A stretch of DNA of 64,000 nt. Source: Phenylobacterium sp. (GTDB lineage: Bacteria; Pseudomonadota; Alphaproteobacteria; Caulobacterales; Caulobacteraceae). A program made the position numbers and the translations under genes. The notes beneath the pieces are model-generated. The model ran no database searches. It was not told the DNA's origin and was given only the letters and a program-made list of their open reading frames with translations. Of this stretch, positions 19,733 through 29,910 are shown piece after piece; position 1 is the stretch's first letter, and every line of letters starts with the position of its first letter. Where the stretch lies: NCBI RefSeq assembly GCF_013822795.1, contig NZ_PNLB01000011.1:62001-126000 (forward strand), in the 5' to 3' direction.

Positions 19733-22267
19733 TTAGAAGCGGTACTGGAATTCCACGCCGTAGGTGCGCGGGAAGTTCAGCTTCACCGTCCGGCGATAGT
19801 CGCCGAGCGGGGTCAGGCTGGTCGGGGTGGAGCTTTGGAAAGCCACCTCGTCGAAGGCGTTCTTCACGTAACCGATGATCGTGAAGCGGTCCTGGCCGTC
19901 CTTCCACAGGGCGCGGAAGTCGACGATCTCGTTCGCCGGGGCGGTGTAGTTCGCCTGGCTGAAGACCGCGGTCTGCATGTCGTCGGTGTAGGTGTAGGTG
20001 CCGCCGAGCGTCAGGCTGCCGGCGTCGAAGTCGAAGGTGTAGTTGGCGCCGAGGTTGAGCTTGTTCTCCGGCGTCATCGGCAGGCGGTTGCCTTCCAGGT
20101 TCTGCGTGCGGGCCGCGGCCGTGCCGCCGACCGGCTTGGCGCCGGACTTCGAGGCGGTCGGGTCGTTGACGTCGACGAAGCAGCAGCCGTTGGTCACTTC
20201 CGCGTTGATGTACGCGTAGCTGGCGAACAGCATCAGGTTGTCGAGCGGAGCCCACTGGCCTTCAAGTTCGACACCCCAGTTGCGGGCGTCGAGGTTCAGG
20301 AACTGGGTGCCGGTCGTCGAGCCGCTGATGATCACCCGCAGCGGGGCCTGGAAGCCCTGGTAGTCGGCGTAGAAGATCGCCGAGTTCAGCTGGAAGCGGC
20401 CGCCGAAGGTCTTCTTCAGACCGACTTCGTAGTTGTTGACGTATTCCGGGTCCGCGTACGGCACCGGGGTCAGGCCGTTCGAGGCGAGCCAGCCGCCCGA
20501 CTTGTAACCGCGGCTATAGCGGGCGTAGGCGTTGGTGTCGCCGTCCGGCTGCCATTGGACGCCGAGCGTACCGGTCCAGGCGTCGTAGTCGGCCTTCAGG
20601 TCGCGGATCAGACCGCCGCCCTTGGCTTCACGCAGGTTGGCGTATTGCGGCAGGGCCGTGCAGGAGGCGATCGTCGCGCCGCCGCAGACCACGAACGTGG
20701 TCATGTCCAGAGCGACGCCTTGGCCGATCGCGGCCGGAATGCCGCCGAACTGCTGCAGCAGGTAGGTGGTGGTCGGGCTGCGCGAGACGTAGCGGGCGTA
20801 GTCGGTGCCCGACTTCTCGTCGACCGAGTAGCGAAGACCGGCGGTCAGGGTCCAGTTCTCGGCGAACTCGTAGTCGATCTGGCCGAACGCCGCGTAGGAG
20901 TTCACTTCCAGCGAGCCGTCGACGGACAGGTAGTTGCCCTTCGGGTTCGGATCCGCCGGACGGCCGGTCGCCAGGCTGAGCGGCGCCTGCATGGCGGGAT
21001 CGCCGAGCACGCGCAGGCCCTGCGGCTGCGAGTATTCCTGGTGGTACTGATAGAGACCGACGATCCAGTGCAGCGGGCCGTCCGAGTTGGACGACAGGTT
21101 GATCTCGTTCGACCACCACTTCTGCTTCTCGGTGTAGAAGAAGCGCTCGTTCGGCGAAACGTTCTGGGCGGTGTAGGCGACGCCGGTCGGCGTCGTCGTC
21201 GCGATGCTGAACAGGCCCTGACGCGAAGAGCGGTCTTCGTCGCCGTTGGTGTTGTAGGTGTAGGCCTGATAGCCGGCCAGATACTTCAGCGTCGCGCCGC
21301 CGAGATCCCAGGTCAGGTCGAAGTGCAGACGATTGTGGTCGGAGAGCTTGCCCTCCATCGTCTGATCCATGTCGATCTTGTAGGGATCGGCGATCGACGG
21401 ATTGACGCCCGCGTAGCCGAAGGTCGGGTTGTAGTAGAGCGCGCTGTTCTCGAGGCCGGTCGCCGAACGGGTGTCGTACGGGCTGATGACCGCTTCGTGG
21501 ATGTTGCCGACGCCGTAGCTGTCGTCCCAATCGAACTTCGTATAGCGCAGGCGGGCGGTGACGTTCTCGCCAAGGTCGGCTTCGATCTGGGCTTCGACGA
21601 TGTAGCGCTTCAGGGCGCTGGTGTCGCCGCCGGGGCCGATGTTCTCGATGAAGCCTTCGTCGCGACGCTCGACCGAGCCGCCGACCAGGAAGCGCAGGCC
21701 TTCGGTGATCGGACCGGTGAGCAGGGCGTCCGTGCGCCACGAGCCGTAGTTGCCGACCGCGCCGCGGACTTCGCCTTGGAAGGTGTCGCTCGGACGCTTG
21801 CCGATGATGTTCAGCGCGCCGCCGATCGAGTTACGGCCGTAGAGAGTGCCCTGCGGGCCGCGCAGGATTTCCGTCCGCTCGATGAACAGCGACGGCGTCG
21901 AAGAGTCGGCCATCGAGTTCGAGAAGATGCCGTCCGAGTAGAGCGCCACCGACGGATCGGTGCCGATCGCGTTGGTCAGGCGGCCGAAGCCCCGGATCGA
22001 GAGACGGTCGTTGTTGGTGTAGGCCACGCTCGGCGTGACGCGAGCCAGATCCTCGACCGTGGCGACGCCCATCAGGTCGCGCTTCTCCGAGGTGTAGGCC
22101 GTAACCGCGACCGGCACGTCCTGCAGGCTCTGCTCACGCTTTTCAGCGGTGACGACCAGTTCCTCGATGGTGAAGGCTTCTTGGGCCGCGGCCTGAGTGG
22201 CGGCGGACATGGCCGCGATGGACGCGCCCATGATGAACAGACTGCGCAGACGCAGCGGACGATACAT
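19733..22267 (-). CDS. TonB-dependent outer membrane receptor
   Basis: TonB box-like/plug LVVTAEKREQSLQDVPVAVTAYT, RGPQGTLYGRNSIGGALN, C-terminal FPRTYGVEFQYRF. Confidence 0.95.
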   Translation of the reverse strand: MYRPLRLRSLFIMGASIAAMSAATQAAAQEAFTIEELVVTAEKREQSLQDVPVAVTAYTSEKRDLMGVATVEDLARVTPSVAYTNNDRLSIRGFGRLTNAIGTDPSVALYSDGIFSNSMADSSTPSLFIERTEILRGPQGTLYGRNSIGGALNIIGKRPSDTFQGEVRGAVGNYGSWRTDALLTGPITEGLRFLVGGSVERRDEGFIENIGPGGDTSALKRYIVEAQIEADLGENVTARLRYTKFDWDDSYGVGNIHEAVISPYDTRSATGLENSALYYNPTFGYAGVNPSIADPYKIDMDQTMEGKLSDHNRLHFDLTWDLGGATLKYLAGYQAYTYNTNGDEDRSSRQGLFSIATTTPTGVAYTAQNVSPNERFFYTEKQKWWSNEINLSSNSDGPLHWIVGLYQYHQEYSQPQGLRVLGDPAMQAPLSLATGRPADPNPKGNYLSVDGSLEVNSYAAFGQIDYEFAENWTLTAGLRYSVDEKSGTDYARYVSRSPTTTYLLQQFGGIPAAIGQGVALDMTTFVVCGGATIASCTALPQYANLREAKGGGLIRDLKADYDAWTGTLGVQWQPDGDTNAYARYSRGYKSGGWLASNGLTPVPYADPEYVNNYEVGLKKTFGGRFQLNSAIFYADYQGFQAPLRVIISGSTTGTQFLNLDARNWGVELEGQWAPLDNLMLFASYAYINAEVTNGCCFVDVNDPTASKSGAKPVGGTAAARTQNLEGNRLPMTPENKLNLGANYTFDFDAGSLTLGGTYTYTDDMQTAVFSQANYTAPANEIVDFRALWKDGQDRFTIIGYVKNAFDEVAFQSSTPTSLTPLGDYRRTVKLNFPRTYGVEFQYRF

Positions 22268-22339
22268 AGATTACCTCCCAGCCAGACGCGGGCGTTTAGC
22301 CGCCCGTCGCGAGTGCTTAATGTGGCTAGGCTGGGTGTC

Positions 22340-22354
22340 TCGAACGTCGTTCGA
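22340..22354. promoter_or_regulatory. Candidate operator palindrome TCGAACG-T-CGTTCGA
   Basis: Perfect 7-bp arms upstream of the TonB receptor gene. Confidence 0.4.
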
Positions 22355-22511
22355 ATAGAGGGAAAAGCGCTGCCGTCGAACTTTCGTCAGCCCTTGTGGC
22401 GCAAGGGCCGCGCCGCCGGTGCTGAACGAATGTGCAATGCGAAAAAAGATACTGGTTATTCAAATACATGGACCGAGCTCGCGCTGAAGGCGAGCTGACG
22501 CTACGGCGCCT

Positions 22512-23123
22512 TCAGCGCCCCATGATCAGCGCTTCCAGCCCGCGCACGGCTGATTCCATGGTCTCGCCCTCGGGCCCCTGGCCGGGGACTCCGCGCGACA
22601 GCGACATCGCCGCGATGCCGCGGCCCCAAGCCCAGATCGCCTCGGCGATCTTGCCGGCCAGGTCGGGGGAATGCTGGTCTTCGAAGTCGGCCATGATCGC
22701 AGTCCGAGACACCGCGAAGGCCTCGGCCTCGGCCGCGGCGACGTCCTCGCGCCGGCCGGCGTCCAGCGCCTCGTACATCAGCTCGTAGAGCTCGGGCTTC
22801 TGACGCAGGAAGTTCAGGTAGGCGCCGCCGGTCGAGCGCAGCCCGCTCTCGTCGCCGCGCAGCTCGTAGGCGACCCGCATGGCTTCCGACAGCTGGCGGA
22901 AGCCGTCGACCGCCAATCCGGCCAGCAGGGCCGCCTTGTCGGCGTAGTGATAATAGACGGTGCCGGGCGCCACCCCGCCCCGATCGGCGATCGCGCGAAG
23001 CGACAAGCCGGCGCGGCCGCTCTCCTGCAGGATCTCGCGCGCTGCTGCTAGAAGTTGTCCGCGGACATTGCCCACGTGATAGGTGCGCCGCCGCTCGAGG
23101 CTCACCGCCGTCATGACGCCCAT
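22512..23123 (-). CDS. TetR/AcrR family transcriptional regulator
   Basis: N-terminal HTH (LLAAAREILQESGRAGLSLRAIADRGGVAPGTVYYHYADKAALL). Confidence 0.92.
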   Translation of the reverse strand: MGVMTAVSLERRRTYHVGNVRGQLLAAAREILQESGRAGLSLRAIADRGGVAPGTVYYHYADKAALLAGLAVDGFRQLSEAMRVAYELRGDESGLRSTGGAYLNFLRQKPELYELMYEALDAGRREDVAAAEAEAFAVSRTAIMADFEDQHSPDLAGKIAEAIWAWGRGIAAMSLSRGVPGQGPEGETMESAVRGLEALIMGR

Positions 23124-23235
23124 CTCATCACAAACTTCTGCGGCGGCCCGACTCGCATCGAAAGGCCACGCTCCCCATCGACCAAAGTTATCGTCGCTAA
23201 CTTAAGGCCCTATCCGCGCCGTTACGCAACGACAA

Positions 23236-23706
23236 TCAAGTCAGGATCGCTACCTTGGCTGGCAGTGCGACCAAAAGGTCAGACGGCGCCAACCGCACCT
23301 GCAACCCGCGCTGGCCGCCGTTGACGAACACCCTCTCATGGTCGAGCGCGGCCTGGTCAATGACCACGGGGACCTGGCGCTTCTGCCCGAAGGGACTGAC
23401 CCCGCCGACCCGGTAGCCAGTCGTCCGTTCGGCGTCAGCCGGCTTCATCATCTGGGCCGACTTGCCGCCCACCGCCGCAGCCAGCTTCTTCATCGCCACC
23501 TCCTGGTCGGACGCCAGCACCGCACAGACCGGCTTGCCGTCGACCAGGGCCATCAGGGTCTTGAGCACCTGATCGGGACTGACGCCCAGGCTCTCGGCGG
23601 CCTGCAGCCCGACGCGTGGGGCGTCGGGGTCGTAGTCGTAAGTATGCAGCTCGTAGGCGATCTTGGCCTTGTCGAGGGCGAGGGTGGCGGGCGTGGTCTT
23701 GGCCAT
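23236..23706 (-). CDS. ybaK: Cys-tRNA(Pro)/Cys deacylase YbaK/EbsC family
   Basis: KTTPATLALDKAKIAYELHTYDYDP, GVSPFGQKRQVPVVID. Confidence 0.92.
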   Translation of the reverse strand: MAKTTPATLALDKAKIAYELHTYDYDPDAPRVGLQAAESLGVSPDQVLKTLMALVDGKPVCAVLASDQEVAMKKLAAAVGGKSAQMMKPADAERTTGYRVGGVSPFGQKRQVPVVIDQAALDHERVFVNGGQRGLQVRLAPSDLLVALPAKVAILT

Positions 23707-23913
23707 GGCTCGCCTTTAGCCCCGCCGGCCGCCGCTGCGAAGCGCCGCGTTCAACCGGCCCCGCTGGGTTCGTTTTCGCCGCCTCCCCGGCGCTTCGGCG
23801 ACAAACGCGCCGCCGACATCTAGGCGATGCAGGAAAATCGCCCATATGCTTCAGGGTATGGCGCGGAAATCGACCTCCGGGCGTTTCTGCTGAAAGGCCT
23901 CCAGGAGCCGTTC

Positions 23914-25308
23914 ATGACCGCAGACAAGCCCAAGCTCGCGCCGCCCGCCAGCTCGGCCCTCGAACTGATCGGCGACACCCCGATGCTTGAGCTGGTCGGC
24001 TTCGACACCGGCCCCTGCCGGCTGTTCATCAAGCTGGAGAGCGCCAATCCCGGCGGCTCGATCAAGGACCGCATCGCCCGCTCGATGATCGAGGCGGCCG
24101 AGGCCGATGGCTCCCTGAAGCCCGGCGGGACGATCGTCGAGGCCACCGCCGGCAACACCGGCCTGGGCCTGGCCCAGGTCGGCGTGCTCAAGGGCTACAA
24201 GATCCTGCTGGTCGTCCCCGACAAGATGAGCCGCGAGAAGATCCAGCACCTGCGGGCGCTGGGCGTCGACGTGCGCATCACCCGTTCCGACGTCGGCAAG
24301 GGCCACCCCGAATACTATCAGGACATGGCCCAGCGGTTGGCCGCCGGTATCCCCGGCGCCATCTACATCAACCAGTTCGCCAACCCGGCCAATCCGAGGG
24401 CGCACGAGACCACCACGGGCCCAGAGATCCTGGCCCAGATGGAGGGCGATCTCGACGCCATGGTCGTCGGCGTCGGGTCGGGCGGCACCCTGACCGGCCT
24501 TGGCCGCTTCTTCGCCAAGGCCTCGCCGAAGACCAAGATGGTGCTGGCCGATCCGGAGGGCTCGATCCTTGCCCCGCTGGTCAATACCGGCGAGACCATC
24601 GAGCCCGGCTCGTGGGTGGTCGAAGGGATCGGCGAGGACTTCGTGCCCGACAACTGCGACCTCTCACTCGTCTCGCGGGCCTACTCCATTCCCGACGCCG
24701 AGAGCATCGCCGCCGCGCGCCTGATGCTCGCCAAGGCCGGGGTGCTGGGCGGCTCCTCGTCAGGCACGCTGCTGGCCGGCGCACTGCGCTACTGCCGCGA
24801 GCAGACGGAAGCCCAGCGGGTCGTCACCCTGGTCTGCGACACCGGCGCCAAGTACCTGTCCAAGGTCTACAACGACAGCTGGCTGGCCGAGCAGGGCCTG
24901 ACGGAGCGCAGCCTGCACGGCGACCTGCGCGACCTGATCGTGCGCTCGGCCACCGACGGCGGCGCCATCGTGGTCGGGCCGCAGGACACCCTGCTGACCG
25001 CCTACAACCGCATGCGCCAGGCCGACGTCAGCCAACTGCCGGTGCTCGACGACGGGCGGCTGATCGGCCTCATCGACGAGAGCGACCTGCTCGAGGCGAT
25101 TGAGGATTCCAAGCCCGACAAGCGGTTCTCCCAGCCCGTGGCGACCGCGATGACCGCCAAGTTGGACACGCTGCAGGCGGACGCCCCACTCGACGCCCTG
25201 CTCCCGGTCTTCGAGAAGGATCAGGTGGCCATCGTCCTCGACGGCCGCGAATTCGTCGGGCTGATCACCCGTATCGACCTCATCAACTATCTGCGGCGAG
25301 CTGCGTGA
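23914..25308 (+). CDS. Cystathionine beta-synthase (PLP domain plus CBS domains)
   Basis: NPGGSIKDRIA, TAGNTGLGLA, GVGSGGTLTG; two C-terminal CBS domains; ATG 23914. Confidence 0.92.
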   Translation: MTADKPKLAPPASSALELIGDTPMLELVGFDTGPCRLFIKLESANPGGSIKDRIARSMIEAAEADGSLKPGGTIVEATAGNTGLGLAQVGVLKGYKILLVVPDKMSREKIQHLRALGVDVRITRSDVGKGHPEYYQDMAQRLAAGIPGAIYINQFANPANPRAHETTTGPEILAQMEGDLDAMVVGVGSGGTLTGLGRFFAKASPKTKMVLADPEGSILAPLVNTGETIEPGSWVVEGIGEDFVPDNCDLSLVSRAYSIPDAESIAAARLMLAKAGVLGGSSSGTLLAGALRYCREQTEAQRVVTLVCDTGAKYLSKVYNDSWLAEQGLTERSLHGDLRDLIVRSATDGGAIVVGPQDTLLTAYNRMRQADVSQLPVLDDGRLIGLIDESDLLEAIEDSKPDKRFSQPVATAMTAKLDTLQADAPLDALLPVFEKDQVAIVLDGREFVGLITRIDLINYLRRAA

Positions 25309-26480
25309 CCCAAGACAACACCGGAAAGAACCGCCTGGAGTTCTCCACGCGGGTGATCCACGGCGGCCAGTCGGTCGACCCGACCACCGGCGCGGTGATG
25401 CCGCCGATCTACGCGACCTCGACCTACGCCCAGACCAGTCCGGGCGAGCACAAGGGCTTCGAGTACTCGCGCAGCCAGAACCCGACCCGCTTCGCCTTCG
25501 AGCGGGCGATGGCCGACCTGGAGAGCGGGACGCGCGGCTACGCCTTCGCCTCGGGCCTGGCGGCGATCTCGACCTTCCTGGAGGTCCTCGACGCCGGCTC
25601 GCACGTCATCGCCAGCGAGGACCTCTACGGCGGTTCGTTCCGGCTGTTCGACAAGGTTCGTCGGCGCACCGCGGGGCTGGAGTTCAGCTTCGTCGACATG
25701 AGCGACCTGGCCGCCATCGAGGCGGCGATCAAGCCCAACACCAAGCTGCTGTGGGTCGAAACCCCGACCAATCCGCTGCTGCGGCTGGCCGACCTGGAAG
25801 CGATCGCGCAGCTCGGCAAGCGCCGCGGCCTGCTGACCGCCGCCGACAACACCTTCGCCAGTCCCTACGTGCAGCGGCCGCTGGAATTCGGCTTCGACGC
25901 GGTCATGCACTCGACCACCAAGTACGTCTCGGGCCACTCCGATATCGTCGGCGGCGCCCTGGTGGTCGGCCAGAACAAGGATCTCGCCGACCAGGTCGGC
26001 TTCCTGCAGAACGCGGTCGGCGCGGTCTCCTCGCCCTTCGACTCGTTCCTGGCGCTGCGCGGCGTGAAAACCCTGGCCCTACGCATGCAGCGCCATTGCG
26101 AGAACGGCATGGCCATCGCCCGCTGGCTGGAGAGCCGGGCCGACGTCGCCAAGGTCATCTATCCGGGGCTGGAGAGCCATCCGCAGCACGAGATGGCCAG
26201 GCGGCAGATGAGCGGCGGGTTCGGCGGCATGATTTCGGCGGTGCTGGACCGAGACCTGGCCGGCACGGTGCGGATGCTTGAACGCACCCGCCTGTTCACG
26301 CTCGCCGAAAGCCTGGGCGGGGTGGAGAGCCTGATCGAGCACCCGGCGATCATGACCCACGCCTCGATCCCGGCCGAGACGCGGGCCCGGATCGGCATCG
26401 CCGACGGCCTGATCCGCCTGTCGGTGGGGATCGAGGACGCCGGCGACCTGATCGCCGATCTAGAGCAGGCCCTCTCTTAG
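25305..26480 (+). CDS. Cystathionine gamma-lyase/synthase family PLP enzyme
   Basis: STRVIHGGQ, YSRSQNPTR, AFASGLAA, MHSTTKYVSGHSDIVGGALV; GTGA overlap with CBS stop. Confidence 0.93.
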   Translation: MTQDNTGKNRLEFSTRVIHGGQSVDPTTGAVMPPIYATSTYAQTSPGEHKGFEYSRSQNPTRFAFERAMADLESGTRGYAFASGLAAISTFLEVLDAGSHVIASEDLYGGSFRLFDKVRRRTAGLEFSFVDMSDLAAIEAAIKPNTKLLWVETPTNPLLRLADLEAIAQLGKRRGLLTAADNTFASPYVQRPLEFGFDAVMHSTTKYVSGHSDIVGGALVVGQNKDLADQVGFLQNAVGAVSSPFDSFLALRGVKTLALRMQRHCENGMAIARWLESRADVAKVIYPGLESHPQHEMARRQMSGGFGGMISAVLDRDLAGTVRMLERTRLFTLAESLGGVESLIEHPAIMTHASIPAETRARIGIADGLIRLSVGIEDAGDLIADLEQALS

Positions 26481-26490
26481 CCGTCCTGGC

Positions 26491-26745
26491 CTAGTGGCCC
26501 TGGTGAGCGGCCTTGTAGGCGGTGTCCCAGGCGACGAACTCGGGCCCGTCGATCTTGCCGTTCTTGTCCTTGTCCGCCTTGGCGAACTCGTCGGCGGGCA
26601 GCTTGTAGGCCACCCATTCGGTCTTATCGATCCGGTCGTCCTTGCTGGTGTCGGCCGGATGGATGAATCGGCCTTCGGCGGCCAAGGCCATGCCGGTCGA
26701 GCCCGCGAGGGCGGCGGCGGCGAGGATGAGGCTGGTCAGACGCAT
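26491..26745 (-). CDS. Small secreted EF-hand-type protein
   Basis: DTSKDDRIDKTEW and DKDKNGKIDGPEF calcium-loop-like motifs, signal peptide. Confidence 0.82.
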   Translation of the reverse strand: MRLTSLILAAAALAGSTGMALAAEGRFIHPADTSKDDRIDKTEWVAYKLPADEFAKADKDKNGKIDGPEFVAWDTAYKAAHQGH

Positions 26746-26818
26746 GCGGGTCCTCCTGTTACCGGCGCGGAGGCTGGCCACGGCTCATGGCGAAAATGAG
26801 CCGCGGCCACGGCCCGCA

Positions 26819-28006
26819 TCAGGCGATCGCCAACGCCCGCCGCCGGCGCAGCGCCCCGCCGGTCAGCAGGAAGCCGGTGATCAGCATCGCCCAGGTCGAG
26901 GGTTCGGGCACCGCGGCCAGGTAGATTTCCTTGGTCGAGAAGCTGCGCCCCGAACCCAGGACGCCGTAGTCGATGTTCCAGCCCATGGCGTCGAAGGCGG
27001 CGAGGTCCAGCGACGACACCCTACCCATCTGACCATAGGCGACCGTCGGGTCCATCATGCCCAGCGACGGCAGACCCGATGCGTTGTCCTTCCAGTGCGA
27101 GGCCTGACGGCCATCGCCGTTGAAGGATCCGGTCGAGAAGTTGCCGTTCTGGTAGGGATTCTGACCGTCGATCGAGAAGAACGGATTGCCGCCCACCGAC
27201 CAGTCCAAGACCGTACCGCCCGGTCCGCTGCTGTAGCGGAACAGGTCAAGCACCGACGCCACGGCATAGTCGTTGAGGTTTACCAGCGCGTAGGTCGGAT
27301 CGTTGGCCAGCCCCCCGTTCGGCGAGCCCAGCAAATCGTAGATGTCCACGCCGCTCACGAAGCCTAGGGCATGGCCGATCTCGTGCACCGCGACCCCGAT
27401 GAAGTCGATGGAGTCGGCGGCGATCCCGTCGTTGGGATTGAAGTCGAACTTGTACTGGTTGCTGAACTCGATGCTGCCGTCCGCCGCGTCGCCGAAGCCG
27501 GTGAAACCCAGCGCCTTCAGGTTCGCGCTGTTGGCGTTCAGGAAGCTGTTGTTCGCGCCCAGATCGCTGTCGAGCACGCGCGTGGCGGTGTTGACGCCCT
27601 CGCCAGTCGGCAGCTTGTAGCCCGAGGTCAGCACGTCCAGCGCGCCGTAGCCGTAGGCCCCGGGGTTGAGCACCGGCAGGTTCGCCCCGGCGATGGCGTC
27701 CAGCTGCGAGTCCCCAAGCGCCAGGATCTGGCCCTTCGCCAACTCGATCGGCACGACCGCCGTATTGCTGCCGGCCTGCCCCAGGATACCGGGTCCGAGC
27801 ACGCTGAACCCGACGTCCAGGTTGATCGTCACGTTGTTGGTAAGCCGTTTGCTCCAGAAGTCTGCGGCTATGCTGAAGCCCTTGTAGGCCGCAGTGCCCT
27901 CTTCAACCCCGCCAAGATTGTTCAGGATGATCTGGGCGGCCGAAGCTGGGCCGGAAAACGCCGCGAGCGCCAGGGCGGCCGCGGTCGATACGAGTACCTT
28001 CCTCAT
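26819..28006 (-). CDS. NF038122-type PEP-CTERM metalloprotease
   Basis: HEIGHALGF zinc motif; C-terminal VPEPSTWAMLITGFLLTGGALRRRR. Confidence 0.88.
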   Translation of the reverse strand: MRKVLVSTAAALALAAFSGPASAAQIILNNLGGVEEGTAAYKGFSIAADFWSKRLTNNVTINLDVGFSVLGPGILGQAGSNTAVVPIELAKGQILALGDSQLDAIAGANLPVLNPGAYGYGALDVLTSGYKLPTGEGVNTATRVLDSDLGANNSFLNANSANLKALGFTGFGDAADGSIEFSNQYKFDFNPNDGIAADSIDFIGVAVHEIGHALGFVSGVDIYDLLGSPNGGLANDPTYALVNLNDYAVASVLDLFRYSSGPGGTVLDWSVGGNPFFSIDGQNPYQNGNFSTGSFNGDGRQASHWKDNASGLPSLGMMDPTVAYGQMGRVSSLDLAAFDAMGWNIDYGVLGSGRSFSTKEIYLAAVPEPSTWAMLITGFLLTGGALRRRRALAIA

Positions 28007-28150
28007 GACATCGCTCCAAGACACAGATGTCGGAGCGCGTCGGCTGCGCCGGCCCCCGACAGATGGTTAATCTGTCGTAAACCGAAGCACACCGTCGGTT
28101 GAGCTACAATAAATTTCTATTGCAGCGCTTACGCTTAGCTGCGCCGGAAC

Positions 28151-29770
28151 CTAATCGACCCGCGTCCCCTTCGGCGGAGTCAGCTCGGTCGGCGGCCACT
28201 TGATCCCGAGCTGGTCGAGATAGGTCGGGTAGCGCTCGGCGTCGTAATAGAAGGGCGTCATCTGCGGCCTGAACTTGGCCATGACATCGGTGTTGATCTC
28301 GATCGGCGGCTTGTCGTTCGGGCCGATCATCGGGACGTACTTCTGGTCCTTGGTCTGGACGTTGACGAAGTAGTCCTTGGCCTGGCGGCGCAGCTCCGGC
28401 TTGGTCAGCACGTCGACCATGGTCATCGCCACCACCTTCGAGCCGGCGACCACGCCCTTGTGGGCGATCGGCGTGGCCATCGATATGGCGTTCGACCAGT
28501 GGTGCCCCGGCAGGTCGGGAATGTTCGACGGATAGACCACGGTGATGGTCGGCAGCGTCCAGGAGATGTCGCCGATGTCGTCGGAGCCGCCGCTCTCGGG
28601 CTTCTCGACCGGCGGCGCCATCTTGTCGAGCTCGGTCGCCAGCCCCTTCTCCTTGGAGCCGAGGTTCTTCTGCACCGCCTTGGCGAAGGTCTGTTCCTCG
28701 GGCGTCCAGCTTGGCAGGCCGACCTTGTCGATGTTGGCCTTGGCGGCCTCGGCCAGCGGCCGGTTGAAATGGCGCGGCGCGGCCGTGCCCAGCACCCGGC
28801 GCTCCATGGTCGTGTCGGTCATCTTGGCCGCGGCCTCGGCGATGGTGTCGCCGATATCGGAGCTCTTCTTGATGCCGTCGAAGGTCTGTTCGCGGAAGTA
28901 GTACCAGACCGTCGCCTTGGACGGCACGACGTTGGGCTGGTCGCCGCCGTCGGTGATCACGTAGTGCGAACGCTGCTCGGGCCGCAGGTGTTCGCGGCGC
29001 ATGTTCCAGCCCATATTCATCAGCTCGACGGCGTCCAACGCGCTGCGGCCGCGCCAGGGTGCCCCGCCCGAGTGCGCCGACGCGCCATGGAACGTGTACT
29101 CGACCGACACCAGCCCGGTGCCGGAGGTCGCACCCCAGGCCGTCGCCAGGTTCGAGCCGACATGGGTGAAGATCGCCACGTCGGCGCCTTTGAACACCCC
29201 GTCGCGGACCATGTAGGCCTTGCCGCCCAGCAGCTCCTCGGCGACGCCCGGCCACAGCATCAGCGTGCCGGCGATGTTCTGCTTCTCCATCAGGTCCTTG
29301 ACCGCCAGGGCGGCGACCACGTTCAACGCCTGGCCGGAGTTGTGGCCCTCACCATGGCCCGGAGCGCCCTCGACCAGCGGCTCGTGCCAAGGCACGCCCG
29401 GCTTCTGCGAGGCCTTTGGAATACCGTCGATGTCGCTGCCGAGCACGATGACGGGACCGCCCGTCCCGTGGGTCCAGGTCGCGGTCCAGCCGGTCGGCAG
29501 GCCGGCGACGCCGCGCTGGATGGTGAAGCCGTTCTTTTCCAGCACGCCGGTGACGTACTTCGAGGTCTCCACTTCCTGGAACGCCAGCTCGCCATAGGAA
29601 AAGATCTGGTCGTTCATCTGCTGGGCCAGCTTGGCCCGGCTTTCGACCCCGGCCACGGCCTGCGCCTTAAGGCCTGCGACCTTGCCGGCCGGAACGCCCT
29701 GGGCCAGCGCCGCCGGCGCAACCGAACACAGCAGGCCGGCCATGGCGGCCGCCGTCATCAACGCACGCAT
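28151..29770 (-). CDS. M20-family amidohydrolase (AbgB-like), secreted
   Basis: Signal peptide; GHGEGHNSGQALNVVAALAVK, HGASAHSGGAPWRGRSALDAVELM. Confidence 0.88.
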   Translation of the reverse strand: MRALMTAAAMAGLLCSVAPAALAQGVPAGKVAGLKAQAVAGVESRAKLAQQMNDQIFSYGELAFQEVETSKYVTGVLEKNGFTIQRGVAGLPTGWTATWTHGTGGPVIVLGSDIDGIPKASQKPGVPWHEPLVEGAPGHGEGHNSGQALNVVAALAVKDLMEKQNIAGTLMLWPGVAEELLGGKAYMVRDGVFKGADVAIFTHVGSNLATAWGATSGTGLVSVEYTFHGASAHSGGAPWRGRSALDAVELMNMGWNMRREHLRPEQRSHYVITDGGDQPNVVPSKATVWYYFREQTFDGIKKSSDIGDTIAEAAAKMTDTTMERRVLGTAAPRHFNRPLAEAAKANIDKVGLPSWTPEEQTFAKAVQKNLGSKEKGLATELDKMAPPVEKPESGGSDDIGDISWTLPTITVVYPSNIPDLPGHHWSNAISMATPIAHKGVVAGSKVVAMTMVDVLTKPELRRQAKDYFVNVQTKDQKYVPMIGPNDKPPIEINTDVMAKFRPQMTPFYYDAERYPTYLDQLGIKWPPTELTPPKGTRVD

Positions 29771-29877
29771 ACAAATCCCCCCAAGCATCACATCCGTTCG
29801 TGGACAAAGAGGCGCCAGAACGGTCCCGCTGGGAAGCCCCCCAAGCGTCATAGACCACCTGGCAAATAGCACTTGCT

Positions 29878-29894
29878 CCTACAGCCGCTGTAGG
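29878..29894. promoter_or_regulatory. Candidate MerR-type dyad CCTACAGC-c-GCTGTAGG upstream of the metal-efflux operon
   Basis: Perfect 8-bp arms; TTGCTC at 29873-29878 overlaps as possible -35. Confidence 0.4.
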
Positions 29895-29910
29895 ATGCAC
29901 AGGCTGCACC

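Noticed and set aside
19835-22498. 887-aa plus-strand ORF antisense to TonB receptor
   Set aside because: True receptor on minus strand has full plug and C-terminal beta-signal; this frame has no domain.
23707-23913. Possible SAM riboswitch upstream of cystathionine beta-synthase
   Set aside because: No recognisable SAM-II or other riboswitch core by eye; only GC-rich inverted segments.
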